DNA of 64,000 nucleotides, taken from positions 4,030,001-4,094,000 of the forward strand of contig NZ_CP108427.1 in assembly GCF_035982055.1 (NCBI RefSeq). The letters are read 5' to 3'. The position numbers were made by a program, and so were the translations under genes. This document shows, piece by piece, positions 42,960 through 52,423 of the stretch. Under the pieces are notes generated by a model that saw only the letters and a list, made by a program, of their open reading frames with translations, had not been told where the DNA came from and did not search any database. Numbering within the stretch: the first letter of the stretch is position 1; every line of letters starts with the position of its first letter. The DNA comes from Streptomyces sp. NBC_01288. GTDB lineage: Bacteria; Actinomycetota; Actinomycetes; Streptomycetales; Streptomycetaceae.

Positions 42960-43430
42960 ATGCGCAAGCTCGCGATCGCGGCGGCCGTCATCGGCCTGAC
43001 CGCCCTGGGGCTCGGCGTGCCCGCCACGGCCGCCCAGGCGTCCGACACCGGCGTCCAGGCCACCGGCTGCAACAACAAGTGGCCGGGCCGCAACGGCGAC
43101 GTCTACGCCTGGGACGGCCTGGACTGCCAGGGCACGCTCCTGGGAGTGACGGCCGGCAGCGACAGCGACTGGAACGCGGCCGGCGGCGGCTTCGCCGGTG
43201 TCTGGGACCGGGCGTCGTCCGTCATGAACGCCGGCTACACCGGCGGCAACGACGTCGTCCAGTTCTGGTACCTGGCCGGCTACGGCGGCGGTTACACCTG
43301 CCTGTCCCCGAACGAGTACTTCGCGGACAACCTGACCGACAACTACTTCAGCAACGGCTTCGTCGTGGACAACAACATCCGCTCCCACAGGTGGGTGACG
43401 TCCGCCTCCTGCTCGGTCTGGCTCACCTGA
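42960..43430 (+). CDS. Secreted small protein, peptidase inhibitor I36-like
   Basis: 156 residues with a signal peptide (about 1-28, ending AAQASD). The mature part is Gly/Tyr/Trp/Asn-rich with five cysteines and resembles the beta/gamma-crystallin-type fold of the I36 metalloprotease inhibitor family of Streptomyces (SMPI). It may inhibit an extracellular protease. AAGGGG lies before the ATG, and a perfect 40-base palindrome follows as terminator. Confidence 0.75.
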   Translation: MRKLAIAAAVIGLTALGLGVPATAAQASDTGVQATGCNNKWPGRNGDVYAWDGLDCQGTLLGVTAGSDSDWNAAGGGFAGVWDRASSVMNAGYTGGNDVVQFWYLAGYGGGYTCLSPNEYFADNLTDNYFSNGFVVDNNIRSHRWVTSASCSVWLT

Positions 43431-43445
43431 TCCACCGAACGACCG

Positions 43446-43485
43446 ACGGGGCTCCCGCACAGGTCGACCTGTGCGGGAGCCCCGT
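43446..43485. terminator. Perfect 40-bp palindromic terminator
   Basis: Positions 43446-43485 are exactly self-complementary around a central GTCGAC. It lies between the stop of the rightward inhibitor-like gene and the stop of leftward purH, so it can end both transcripts. Confidence 0.88.
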
Positions 43486-43508
43486 ACTCCTGGCGCGTGC
43501 GCGACCCG

Positions 43509-45083
43509 TCAGTGGAAGAAGTGCCGCGTCCCCGTGAAGTACATCGTGACGCCCGCCTTCTTCGCGGCCTCGACCACCAGCTCGTCGCGGACCGAACCGC
43601 CCGGCTGGACAACGGCCTTGACGCCGGCCGCGGTCAGGATCTCCAGCCCGTCCGGGAACGGGAAGAACGCGTCCGAGGCCGCGAACGAACCCCGCGCCCG
43701 CTCCTCGCCCGCCCGCTCGACGGCCAGCTTCGCGGAGTCGACGCGGTTGACCTGGCCCATGCCGACGCCGACCGAGGCACCGTCCTTGGCCAGCAGGATC
43801 GCGTTGGACTTCACCGCGCGGCAGGCCTTCCACGCGAACGCGAGGTCGGCGAGGTCGGACGCGGAGAGCGCCTCGCCCGTCGCCAGCGTCCAGTTGACCG
43901 GGTTGTCGCCGTCGGCCTGGAGGCGGTCGGTGACCTGGAGCAGGGCGCCACCGTCGATGGGCTTGACCTCGGCCGGGTGGGAGGGTGCGGCCGGGGTCTT
44001 CAGAACCCGGATGTTCTTCTTCCTGGCGAGGGTTTCGAGGGCGCCGTCCTCGTAGTCCGGCGCGACGATGACCTCGGTGAAGATCTCGGCGACCTGCTCC
44101 GCCAGCTCCTTGCTGACCGGCCGGTTGACGGCGATCACACCGCCGAACGCCGACAGCGGGTCACACGCGTGCGCCTTGCGGTGCGCCTCGGCGACGTCCG
44201 AACCGACCGCGATACCGCAGGGGTTGGCGTGCTTGATGATCGCGACACAGGGCTCGTCGTGGTCGTACGCGGCACGGCGGGCGGCGTCCGTGTCCGTGTA
44301 GTTGTTGAACGACATCTCTTTCCCGTGCAGCTGCTCGGCCTCGGCGAGGCCCGTGCCCGTGCCGTCGACGTAGAGGGCCGCGGGCTGGTGCGGGTTCTCG
44401 CCGTACCGGAGCGTGCTCCTGCGCTCCAGGGTGGCGCCCAGGAAGTCCGGGAACAGCGAGTCGTCCACGGGCGCGTAAGAGCTCGCGAACCAGCCGGCGA
44501 CGGCGATGTCGTACGACGCCGTGTGCTGGAAGGCCTCCGCCGCGAGCCGCTTGCGGGTGGAGAGGTCGAAACCGCCGTTCTGTACGGCGTTCAGGACGTC
44601 GGCGTAGCGCGCGGGGCTGGTGACGACCGCGACCGACGGGTGGTTCTTGGCGGCGGCGCGGACCATCGACGGGCCGCCGATGTCGATCTGCTCGACGCAC
44701 TCGTCCGGGGACGCGCCCGAGGCGACGGTCTCCCGGAACGGGTAGAGGTTGACGACCACGAGGTCGAAGGGGGCCACGCCCAGCTCGTCGAGCTGCTGCC
44801 GGTGGCTCTCCAGGCGCAGGTCGGCGAGGATGCCGGCGTGCACCTTGGGGTGCAGGGTCTTGACCCGGCCGTCCAGGCACTCGGGGAAGCCGGTCAGCTC
44901 CTCGACCTTGGTGACGGGGACACCGGCGGCGGCGATACGGGCGGCGGTGGAGCCCGTGGAGACGAGCTCCACGCCCGCCTCGTGCAGGCCGCGGGCCAGC
45001 TCCTCCAGGCCGGTCTTGTCGTAGACGCTGACGAGCGCGCGACGGATGGCCCGCTTGCCGCTCTCGATGTTCTCGGCGGTCAC
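43509..45083 (-). CDS. purH: Bifunctional AICAR formyltransferase / IMP cyclohydrolase
   Basis: Catalyses the last two steps of IMP synthesis: formyl transfer from 10-formyl-THF to AICAR, then ring closure. 524 residues, the normal length. The N-terminal IMP cyclohydrolase (RALVSVYDKTGL, STGSTAARI, DGRVKTLHPK) and the C-terminal transformylase (LRYGENPHQPAALY, IKHANPCGIA, DAFFPFPDG) are complete. Its ATG overlaps the purN stop by four bases (ATGA), so the two purine genes are coupled. Confidence 0.95.
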   Translation of the reverse strand: MTAENIESGKRAIRRALVSVYDKTGLEELARGLHEAGVELVSTGSTAARIAAAGVPVTKVEELTGFPECLDGRVKTLHPKVHAGILADLRLESHRQQLDELGVAPFDLVVVNLYPFRETVASGASPDECVEQIDIGGPSMVRAAAKNHPSVAVVTSPARYADVLNAVQNGGFDLSTRKRLAAEAFQHTASYDIAVAGWFASSYAPVDDSLFPDFLGATLERRSTLRYGENPHQPAALYVDGTGTGLAEAEQLHGKEMSFNNYTDTDAARRAAYDHDEPCVAIIKHANPCGIAVGSDVAEAHRKAHACDPLSAFGGVIAVNRPVSKELAEQVAEIFTEVIVAPDYEDGALETLARKKNIRVLKTPAAPSHPAEVKPIDGGALLQVTDRLQADGDNPVNWTLATGEALSASDLADLAFAWKACRAVKSNAILLAKDGASVGVGMGQVNRVDSAKLAVERAGEERARGSFAASDAFFPFPDGLEILTAAGVKAVVQPGGSVRDELVVEAAKKAGVTMYFTGTRHFFH

Positions 45084-45763
45084 TGGATAACTACCTTTCG
45101 TCCCTCAATGCGATAGCCGTTGCGGGCGAGCCGCCCCACGACATCGACGAGCAGCGTGCGCTCGACTTCCTTGATGCGCTCGTGCAGAGCGCTCTCGTCG
45201 TCCTCGTCCAGGATCTCGACCACGCCCTGAGCGATGATCGGCCCGGTGTCGACGCCGTCGTCGACGAAGTGGACGGTGCAGCCGGTGACCCGGGCGCCGT
45301 ACGCGAGCGCGTCCCGTACGCCGTGGGCTCCCGGAAAACTGGGCAGCAGGGCGGGGTGCGTGTTCACGACCCGGCCGCCGAAACGGGCCAGGAACTCCTT
45401 GCCCACGATCTTCATGAACCCGGCCGACACGATCAGGTCGGGTTCGTACGCGGCGGTGGCCTCGGCGAGGGCCGCGTCCCACTCCTCACGCGTCCCGAAG
45501 TCCTTGACCTTGCACACGTAAGTGGGCAGCCCGGCGCGCTCGGCGCGGGCGAGCCCCTCGATGCCCTCGCGGTCCGCGCCGACGGCCACGATCTCGGCTC
45601 CGTACGCCTCGCTGCCGACGGTCTCGATGGCGTCGAGGAGCGCCTGCAAGTTCGTACCGGATCCGGAGACCAGCACGACGAGGCGCTTGGCCACGGGCTT
45701 GGCGGCCACGGCGGGGCCCTTTCTCGGGGGAGCGTCTTCAACACGGCCGGCTCGTGCGTTCAT
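45080..45763 (-). CDS. purN: Phosphoribosylglycinamide formyltransferase
   Basis: Transfers the formyl group of 10-formyl-THF to GAR, the third step of purine synthesis. The GART fold is visible: VVLVSGSGTNLQALLDAI near the N-terminus, the catalytic Asn/His/Asp set in VVNTHPALLPSFPG and VHFVDDGVDTGPI. The annotated ATG at 45763 gives 227 residues; a GTG 18 codons later (VAAKPVAKRL) gives the usual length and is also possible. It is followed directly by purH and divergent from a membrane protein gene. Confidence 0.93.
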   Translation of the reverse strand: MNARAGRVEDAPPRKGPAVAAKPVAKRLVVLVSGSGTNLQALLDAIETVGSEAYGAEIVAVGADREGIEGLARAERAGLPTYVCKVKDFGTREEWDAALAEATAAYEPDLIVSAGFMKIVGKEFLARFGGRVVNTHPALLPSFPGAHGVRDALAYGARVTGCTVHFVDDGVDTGPIIAQGVVEILDEDDESALHERIKEVERTLLVDVVGRLARNGYRIEGRKVVIQ

Positions 45764-45992
45764 ACGAATGCTTCGCGCCCCGGGATACGGGGAAGTCTAC
45801 GAAGCGGCCGACCGTCAGCAACGATACCGGCACACCGGACAGCCCCCACGGGACGGGGGCGTGGCCGGAAGGTAGCGTCTGGGGAGAGCGGGTCCGGGAA
45901 CGCCGTTGTCGTGCGAGGCGTTCACGTACTGCCGGCTCGTGTCGGAGAGACGTATCCACCAAGCACATCCACAAGGGGAAGACGCTCATTTG

Positions 45993-46757
45993 ATGCCGGA
46001 CCGCAGTCTGCGACTTCTCACGTTCCCGCCGCAGTCGGTGCTGCTCCGGGAGCGGCCCTCGTCGCCGCCCGACGCGCCCTCGGACGGGAAGAGCGGTGCG
46101 GGGCAGGACGACAATCCCTTCGCGCCGCCGCCCGAGGGCACCCCGGACCGGCCGTGGCAGCCGCGGCGCCCCGAGAGTGGCGAGGACGGCGACGCCCCGC
46201 AGGGTGACGGCGGTCACTCGCCGTGGGGCAGTCAGTGGAGCGACCGGCAGCCTGGGCGTTCGTCGGGCAACTTCGGCGACCGGCCCGGCGGGCCCACCGG
46301 ACAGGGCGGCCCCGAGGGCCCGGGCAACGGCGGCCCCGGCCAGGGCGGCATGCGCTGGGACCCGACGGACCCGGCCCAGCGCCGCGCCCGTTACGCCCTG
46401 CTGAGCGGCATGTGGGCCTTCTTCTTCGCCCTCTTCAGCTGGCCGTACGTGGCCCTGCTGCTCGGCGCACTCGCCCTCTACTGGGGCGGCAGCGCCCTGC
46501 GCGCCAAGCCCCCCACGCCCGACCCGGACACCCCGGCGGTGCCCGAGACGCAGACCCGCCCGCAGACGACGGCGGCGATCAGCGGCCTGGTCACCGCGTC
46601 CCTCGCCATCGCCCTGGTCGCCGCGATGTTCGTCGCGCAGCTGGCCTACAAGGACTACTACACCTGCGCCAACGACGCCCTCACGAACGAGGCGAAGCAG
46701 TCCTGCAACCAGTTGCTGCCCAAGGAGCTGCGGGGGTTCCTGGGAACCGCCAACTGA
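45993..46757 (+). CDS. Pro/Gly-rich membrane protein with two helices
   Basis: 254 residues. The first 125 are Pro/Gly/Asp-rich and disordered. Two helices (about 139-172 and 200-222) hold it in the membrane, and a short outer end with two cysteines (YTCANDALTNEAKQSCNQ) follows. The ATG at 45993 has AAGGGGAAG upstream. It is divergent from purN. Function unknown; it is a common Streptomyces type. Confidence 0.72.
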   Translation: MPDRSLRLLTFPPQSVLLRERPSSPPDAPSDGKSGAGQDDNPFAPPPEGTPDRPWQPRRPESGEDGDAPQGDGGHSPWGSQWSDRQPGRSSGNFGDRPGGPTGQGGPEGPGNGGPGQGGMRWDPTDPAQRRARYALLSGMWAFFFALFSWPYVALLLGALALYWGGSALRAKPPTPDPDTPAVPETQTRPQTTAAISGLVTASLAIALVAAMFVAQLAYKDYYTCANDALTNEAKQSCNQLLPKELRGFLGTAN

Positions 46758-46770
46758 CAGACGGCACCGG

Positions 46771-48675
46771 TCAGTTCGGCCCCTTCATATCGGGCGGTTC
46801 CGGCTGGTCCGCATGGTCCGACGGCTCGGGCTCAGGTGGCGTGGACGCCTCCCGCAAGGCCGCCCAGCGGGCCTCGCGGGAGGCGTCGTCGTACCAGGGG
46901 GTGGGCGTCGGCTCCGACGGCACGTCGACGGGCAGGAAGTCGTACGGGTCGAACGTGGGGTCGTGGTCGTAGGCGATGTACGGCTGGTCGACGGGAGCCT
47001 GCGCCGGTACGGGTACCGGGAGCGGCTGCTCCGCCTTCTTCGGCTTGCGCGCGAACCACCAGCCCCGAACGACTGCGAACGGCCTCCGGAACCAGCGTTC
47101 CGAGTCGCCTGTGACGGGGGTGGGAATGGTGGTGGGGATAGCAGTGGGGATGTCGGTGGGAGCGTTCTCGCCCTCGCGCGGCTTCCCGATCGTCGACTGC
47201 CCGGTCGTCGGCGCAGGCACCCTGCGCTCCCGCAGCCGCCACGCCCGCAACCCGAGCGCCGTAGGCACCGCCACCGCCGCGATCCACGCCAGCGCGGCGC
47301 CCCCGGTCTCCCACCACACCGGCCCGAACCGCGCGAGTGCCGCACTCCCGAGCGGCCCGCCGGACAACTCCGCGAGCAGACCCAGGACTACGGCACAGAG
47401 CGCGGCGGCGAGCAGGGCGGTGGCGGCGGTGCGGCCTTGCGCCCAGGGGGCCTGTGCCGAGGGAGTGTGCGCGGAAGGACCACGCGCGGAGAGGACGTGC
47501 GGCGGCTGTTGGCGGAGCCCGGCACCGGCCGCCTTCCGCTTCCGCTCCTCCGTCAACTCGCCCGCGCCGTCGGCCCGTTGACCAGCCGTGCCGCTCACCG
47601 CGACCCGTGCCACGAACCACCCCACCATCACCCCGGCCGCCACCGGCACCAACCCGGCGAGCCAGTTCAGCGGGGTTCCGGCGCCCGCGTCCGGGACCGC
47701 CGCGAGGAGCGGGAACGGCGGGAGGAGGGGGGCCGGGGCCGAGGAGAGCGGCGCGACCGTGTGGTGGACGCCGAGCGCGAAGCCGGGGCCGAGGCCGTAG
47801 GACGCGGACCACACCGCCGCGTTCGGGATCAGGGCGAGGCAGAGCAGCAGGACGGCGAACCGGCCCGACAGCCCTTCCGTCAGCTGGAGGAAGGACATCC
47901 GGGCGGCACCGCCGTGCCAGATCAGCGACGCCCCGAGCAGCAGCGCGCCGCCCCCGACGAGGACCGCCGTGCCGAGTCCCGCGGCGCGTACCGCGGTGCC
48001 GATACGAGCCCTCGACTCACGGGCCTCCGGGCCGAGGACGAGCCGTCGCAGCCCGGCCGGCAGCAGGATCAGCACGCTCAGCACGGGCTCGCGCGGGCGC
48101 CCGTACGCCGTCCACACACCGGAACCGGCCGCGCCCGCGGCGAGCAGCGGCAGGCAGACCGCGGTCCAGCTCCAGGAGGGGGAGAGTTCGCCGCCGGACG
48201 CGTAGAGGGCGGCTGCGGTGCCCACTGCGAGGTAGCCGAGGGCGACGCCGGTCCAGGCGGTGCGGGCGGCGATCAGGGGCGGGGCCTCGGCGTCGTCCTC
48301 GCCGGTCTCCCCGCCCAGCACCGCGTGCCGGGCGGCCCGGTGCAGCAGCCACAACGGCAGGGCGAGGAGGAGGAGCGGGGTGACGCCCACGGGGGCGGGG
48401 ACTCCGGAGAGGGTGTCGGCGCGGACCAGTTCGACGCCGTGGGCGAGGAGCCACAGGGCGGCGGCCATGTGCAGGGCGCCGCCGGGTCCGCTGTCGGGGT
48501 ACGGCGAACTGATCCACAGCACCATCACGAGCACCGCGAACGAGCCGAGCCCGAGCCCCGCCGCGACCGCGCCACCCAAGAGGCTGGCGGCCAGTCCGGG
48601 GGATCGGTCGCGCATCCGGGTGAGCAGGGGCGACAACAGCGCTCGGCGGTGGGTCATCGGCATCACGCCCGCCAT
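46771..48675 (-). CDS. DUF6350 (PerM-like) multi-pass membrane protein
   Basis: 634 residues with about ten to twelve helices in the first 480, and a Pro-rich, acidic cytoplasmic tail of about 150 residues ending PDMKGPN. DUF6350 covers actinobacterial proteins that include the mycobacterial cell-division factor PerM; a role in envelope growth is therefore possible but not shown. The starts at 48675, 48663 and 48657 are all in frame; GGGAG fits the second best. It is convergent with the preceding membrane gene and divergent from the XRE-sigma fusion. Confidence 0.78.
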   Translation of the reverse strand: MAGVMPMTHRRALLSPLLTRMRDRSPGLAASLLGGAVAAGLGLGSFAVLVMVLWISSPYPDSGPGGALHMAAALWLLAHGVELVRADTLSGVPAPVGVTPLLLLALPLWLLHRAARHAVLGGETGEDDAEAPPLIAARTAWTGVALGYLAVGTAAALYASGGELSPSWSWTAVCLPLLAAGAAGSGVWTAYGRPREPVLSVLILLPAGLRRLVLGPEARESRARIGTAVRAAGLGTAVLVGGGALLLGASLIWHGGAARMSFLQLTEGLSGRFAVLLLCLALIPNAAVWSASYGLGPGFALGVHHTVAPLSSAPAPLLPPFPLLAAVPDAGAGTPLNWLAGLVPVAAGVMVGWFVARVAVSGTAGQRADGAGELTEERKRKAAGAGLRQQPPHVLSARGPSAHTPSAQAPWAQGRTAATALLAAALCAVVLGLLAELSGGPLGSAALARFGPVWWETGGAALAWIAAVAVPTALGLRAWRLRERRVPAPTTGQSTIGKPREGENAPTDIPTAIPTTIPTPVTGDSERWFRRPFAVVRGWWFARKPKKAEQPLPVPVPAQAPVDQPYIAYDHDPTFDPYDFLPVDVPSEPTPTPWYDDASREARWAALREASTPPEPEPSDHADQPEPPDMKGPN

Positions 48676-48771
48676 GCTCCCAACGACACGCGCTTTCTCG
48701 TCGTAACAGGCGAACCTCGGAAGTGTCGCTCAATATACGTTTATGTACTTTTTCGTACGAAGGGGCGTCCG

Positions 48772-49935
48772 GTGACGCAGAGCCCTGCAACCCCGCTCCC
48801 TCCGCCCAAGGAACGCCGACGCCTGCGCGAGGCGGGATCCCTGACGCAGGCTCAGGTCGCCGAGCGGGTGGGCGTCAGCCGCGAGACGGTGCGCTCGTGG
48901 GAGACCGGCCGTACGACACCACGTGGCCGGAAACGGGAGGCGTACGCGAAATTGCTGACCAGCCTGGGTGAAGAAGAGACCGTGACGGAGCCTCCGGCGG
49001 TCGAGACGGCTGAGGTTGAGGTGGCGGAGGTGAAGGTGGAGGTGGTGGAGGTCGATGTGGTGGACGACACCGCCGTACTCGAACCCGTCCTCGTCCCCGC
49101 CCCCGTCCCCGTACCGATCGAGGAACCGCCCCGCGCACCCCTGACGCCCGCTCAGGCCTTCGACGCGCTCTACGCGTTCTGCGCGCCCGCCCTCGTACGG
49201 CAGGCGTATCTGCTGACCGGGCGGCGCGAACTGGCGCGGGAGTCCGTCGAGCGGGCCTTCCAGGTCGCCTGGCAGCGCTGGCCCGAGGTGGCGGTCGACC
49301 GCGACCCGGCCGGCTGGGTGCGCTCGGTGGCCTACGAGCACGCCCTCTCCCCCTGGCACCGGTTCCGCCCCAGATACCGCCACCCGGAGCCCCCGCCCCC
49401 GGACGCCGCCGACCGCGCCCTGCTGACCGCCCTCCTCAAGCTCCCGCCGTCGTACCGCCGCACGCTTCTCCTCTACGACGGGGTCGGGCTCGGTCTCGCG
49501 GAGACCGCGGCGGAGACGGAGGCGAGTACGCCGGCGGCGGCCAACCGGCTGCTGCACGCGCGCGAGGCGCTCGTCGTGCAGCTCCCGGATCTGTCCGACC
49601 CGGCCGAGTTGCACCGGCGGATGACCGAACTCGCCTCCACCGGGCGGCTGCACGCGGCCAAGCCGCCGACGGTTCGTTTCGTGGGCGAACGCCGGGCCGT
49701 GTTCTGGACCCGGGCGGCGATCGCGTTCACCGTCGCGATCATCGGGGCGACGACGTTCACGCTGCGGGTTGCGCCCACGCGTTACGAGCCGCCGGTACCG
49801 TTGGGGGAACGGGTGGAGGGGGTGCCTGCGCGGGTGGTGCAGGGTTCCTTGTCCGAGGAGGAGGTCGCTCTCCGGGACCGCCTCCGGAACGGGATGACGA
49901 GCGGCCCGGAGAGGCTGGCACCGCTGAGTCGGTAG
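48772..49935 (+). CDS. Membrane-tethered fusion of XRE HTH and sigma-70 domains
   Basis: 387 residues. An XRE-type HTH at 17-63 (LTQAQVAERVGVSRETVRSW) is followed by a Glu/Val- and Pro-rich linker (66-125), then sigma region 2 (about 127-196: LTPAQAFDALYAFCAPALV, LARESVERAFQVAWQRWPEV) and region 4 (about 215-268), one membrane helix (about 311-331) and about 55 outer residues. GTG 48772 has AAGGGG at the right distance; the frame runs further upstream but only as antisense of the DUF6350 gene. Regions 2 and 4 are degenerate but resemble SigE-like ECF factors. A sigma factor held at the membrane by its own helix is unusual. Confidence 0.8.
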   Translation: MTQSPATPLPPPKERRRLREAGSLTQAQVAERVGVSRETVRSWETGRTTPRGRKREAYAKLLTSLGEEETVTEPPAVETAEVEVAEVKVEVVEVDVVDDTAVLEPVLVPAPVPVPIEEPPRAPLTPAQAFDALYAFCAPALVRQAYLLTGRRELARESVERAFQVAWQRWPEVAVDRDPAGWVRSVAYEHALSPWHRFRPRYRHPEPPPPDAADRALLTALLKLPPSYRRTLLLYDGVGLGLAETAAETEASTPAAANRLLHAREALVVQLPDLSDPAELHRRMTELASTGRLHAAKPPTVRFVGERRAVFWTRAAIAFTVAIIGATTFTLRVAPTRYEPPVPLGERVEGVPARVVQGSLSEEEVALRDRLRNGMTSGPERLAPLSR

Positions 49936-49987
49936 TTCGTCGACCGCAGCCCGGTGGGGGCTGGTCGCAGCCGACCGACAACGCATC

Positions 49988-50022
49988 GATGGGCCCGCCC
50001 CCACACAGGGAACGGGCCCATC
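49988..50022 (-). terminator. Hairpin terminator after sucCD
   Basis: GATGGGCCCG (49988-49997) pairs perfectly with CGGGCCCATC (50013-50022) across a 15-base loop. It lies about 20 bases beyond the sucD stop on the leftward transcript and is between convergent genes. Confidence 0.8.
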
Positions 50023-50040
50023 AACGTTCAGCTAGGTAAA

Positions 50041-50925
50041 TCAGCCGGCCAGGATCTCGCGGGCCAGCTTCGCCGTCTCGGTCGGGGTCTTGCCGACCTT
50101 GACGCCGGCGGCCTCAAGGGCCTCCTTCTTCGCGGCGGCCGTACCGGAGGAACCGGAGACGATGGCACCGGCGTGGCCCATCGTCTTGCCCTCGGGCGCG
50201 GTGAAGCCCGCGACGTAACCGACGACCGGCTTCGTCACGTTCTTCGCGATGAAGTCCGCCGCCCGCTCCTCCGCGTCGCCACCGATCTCACCGATCATCA
50301 CGATCAGGTCGGTGTCGGGGTCGGCCTCGAACGCGGCGAGCGCGTCGATGTGCGTCGTACCGATGACCGGGTCGCCACCGATACCGACGGCCGACGAGAA
50401 GCCGAGGTCACGCAGCTCGTACATCATCTGGTACGTCAGCGTGCCGGACTTCGAGACCAGGCCGATACGGCCCGGCTTCGTGATGTCGCCCGGGATGATG
50501 CCGGCGTTCGACTGACCGGGGGTGATCAGACCCGGGCAGTTCGGACCGATGATGCGCGTCTTGTTGCCCTTCGCGACCGCGTACGCGTAGAACGCGGCCG
50601 AGTCGTGGACGGCGATGCCCTCGGTGATGACGACCGCGAGCGGAATCTCGGCGTCGATCGCCTCGACGACCGCGGCCTTCGAGAAGGCCGGCGGTACGAA
50701 GAGGACGGACACGTTCGCGCCCGTCTTCTCGATCGCCTCGGCGACCGTGCCGAAGACCGGGATCTCGGTGCCGTCGACGTCGACGGACGTGCCGGCCTTA
50801 CGGGGGTTGACGCCACCGACGATGTTGGTGCCGTCGGCCAGCATGAGCTTGGTGTGCTTCATGCCCGTGGAGCCGGTCATGCCCTGGACGATGACCTTGC
50901 TGTCCTTGGTGAGGAAGATAGCCAT
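50041..50925 (-). CDS. sucD: Succinyl-CoA synthetase alpha subunit
   Basis: With SucC it makes succinate and a nucleoside triphosphate from succinyl-CoA. 294 residues: the CoA-binding N-terminus has VQGMTGSTGMKH and GGVNPRKAG, and the ligase domain has IGPNCPGLITPG, SKSGTLTYQM and the phospho-histidine in TMGHAGAIVSG. It starts 23 bases after the sucC stop, and a clear terminator follows. Confidence 0.95.
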   Translation of the reverse strand: MAIFLTKDSKVIVQGMTGSTGMKHTKLMLADGTNIVGGVNPRKAGTSVDVDGTEIPVFGTVAEAIEKTGANVSVLFVPPAFSKAAVVEAIDAEIPLAVVITEGIAVHDSAAFYAYAVAKGNKTRIIGPNCPGLITPGQSNAGIIPGDITKPGRIGLVSKSGTLTYQMMYELRDLGFSSAVGIGGDPVIGTTHIDALAAFEADPDTDLIVMIGEIGGDAEERAADFIAKNVTKPVVGYVAGFTAPEGKTMGHAGAIVSGSSGTAAAKKEALEAAGVKVGKTPTETAKLAREILAG

Positions 50926-50947
50926 GGCTGTGTCTGTCCCTCTTCCC

Positions 50948-52126
50948 TTACTTCGCAGCCGCGAGCTCGGCGGCCTTGTCGGCCGCGCCGTCCATGGTGT
51001 CCACGCGCTGGACCAGCGGGTGGTTGGCGTCGGAGAGGATCTTGCGACCCAGCTCGGCGTTGTTGCCGTCGAGACGGACGACGAGGGGCTTGGTGACTTC
51101 CTCGCCCTTGTCCGCGAGCAGCTGAAGCGCCTGGACGATGCCGTTGGCGACCTCGTCGCACGCGGTGATGCCGCCGAAGACGTTGACGAACACGGACTTG
51201 ACGTCCGGGTCGCCGAGGATGATCTCCAGGCCGTTCGCCATCACGGCCGCGGACGCGCCGCCGCCGATGTCGAGGAAGTTGGCCGGCTTCACGCCACCGT
51301 GGTTCTCACCGGCGTACGCGACGACGTCGAGGGTGCTCATGACGAGACCCGCGCCGTTGCCGATGATGCCGACCTCGCCGTCGAGCTTGACGTAGTTGAG
51401 GTTCTTCTCCTTGGCGGCCGCCTCAAGGGGGTTCGCCGAGTCCTTGTCCTCAAGCGCCGCGTGGTCCGGCTGGCGGAACTCGGCGTTCTCGTCCAGCGAC
51501 ACCTTGCCGTCGAGGGCGATGACCTTGCCGGAGGCGACCTTGGCGAGGGGGTTGACCTCGACGAGGAGAGCGTCCTCCTTGATGAAGGTGTCCCACAGGG
51601 TCACCAGGATCTCGGCGACCTGCTCGGCGACGTCGGCCGGGAACTTCGCCTGGGCGACGATCTCACGGGCCTTCTCGATCGAGACACCTTCGTTGGCGTC
51701 GACCGGGACCTTCGCGAGGGCCTCGGGGTTCTCCTCCGCGACGACCTCGATCTCCACGCCGCCCTGGACGGACGCCATGGCGAGGAAGGTGCGGTTGGTG
51801 CGGTCGAGGAGGTACGAGACGTAGTACTCCTCGACGATCTCGGGCGCGGTCTCGGCGATCATCACCTTGTGGACCGTGTGGCCCTTGATGTCCATGCCGA
51901 GGATGTCCGTCGCACGCGCGACGGCCTCGTCCGGGGTGGCGGCGAGCTTCACGCCACCGGCCTTGCCACGGCCGCCGACCTTCACCTGGGCCTTGACGAC
52001 GGACTTGCCACCGAGCCGCTCGGTGGCTGCGCGGGCCGCCTCAGGCGTGTCGATGACTTCACCGGCCAGCACCGGTACATCGTGCTTGGCGAAGAGGTCC
52101 CTCGCCTGATACTCGAACAGGTCCAC
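50948..52126 (-). CDS. sucC: Succinyl-CoA synthetase beta subunit
   Basis: 392 residues, full length. The ATP-grasp domain (about 1-235) includes MDLFEYQARDLFAKH, VVKAQVKVGGRGKAGGVKLA and LLVEVNPLAKV; the C-terminal half carries GIIGNGAGLVMSTLD and FVNVFGGITACDEVA. First gene of the sucCD operon. A Crp-type site lies about 180 bases upstream. Confidence 0.95.
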   Translation of the reverse strand: MDLFEYQARDLFAKHDVPVLAGEVIDTPEAARAATERLGGKSVVKAQVKVGGRGKAGGVKLAATPDEAVARATDILGMDIKGHTVHKVMIAETAPEIVEEYYVSYLLDRTNRTFLAMASVQGGVEIEVVAEENPEALAKVPVDANEGVSIEKAREIVAQAKFPADVAEQVAEILVTLWDTFIKEDALLVEVNPLAKVASGKVIALDGKVSLDENAEFRQPDHAALEDKDSANPLEAAAKEKNLNYVKLDGEVGIIGNGAGLVMSTLDVVAYAGENHGGVKPANFLDIGGGASAAVMANGLEIILGDPDVKSVFVNVFGGITACDEVANGIVQALQLLADKGEEVTKPLVVRLDGNNAELGRKILSDANHPLVQRVDTMDGAADKAAELAAAK

Positions 52127-52303
52127 GCGCTTCCGTCCTCAGTGATATTCGCGGTTCGTTGGATGCGTGGGCGTGCCGCGAAGGGCAACGTGACGTCCGC
52201 TGTCACAAGGGAGGCGCACACGGTGACCGAGCGCGCGGCATGTCCGTCTCGCAGGTTATCGCTGCTTGCAGGGGGCCCCTAAATCGAGGGTCACACCTGA
52301 GCG

Positions 52304-52317
52304 GTGATACCTGTCAC
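52304..52317. promoter_or_regulatory. GTG-N6-GNCAC, putative Crp site upstream of sucCD
   Basis: GTGATACCTGTCAC fits the GTG-N6-GNCAC motif that I recall for Streptomyces Crp, and its flanks (GGTGA-N6-TCACA) also come close to the enterobacterial CRP site. It lies about 180 bases before the sucC ATG. Crp binding here is a prediction. Confidence 0.45.
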
Positions 52318-52423
52318 ATGATGCCGGTTTTCGTGACACGGAGTGCCGCGGACGGGACGTTCGGGCAGGTCGTTCGGGTGGGTGTCCGGGCGCGTGGTGG
52401 GTTGGGTGGTGGGTGGTTCGGGC

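Noticed and set aside
46813..48771. A very long rightward open frame leading into the XRE-sigma gene
   Set aside because: It is antisense to the DUF6350 gene, is Arg/Gly-rich without domains, and real coding character begins only at GTG 48772 after a ribosome site.
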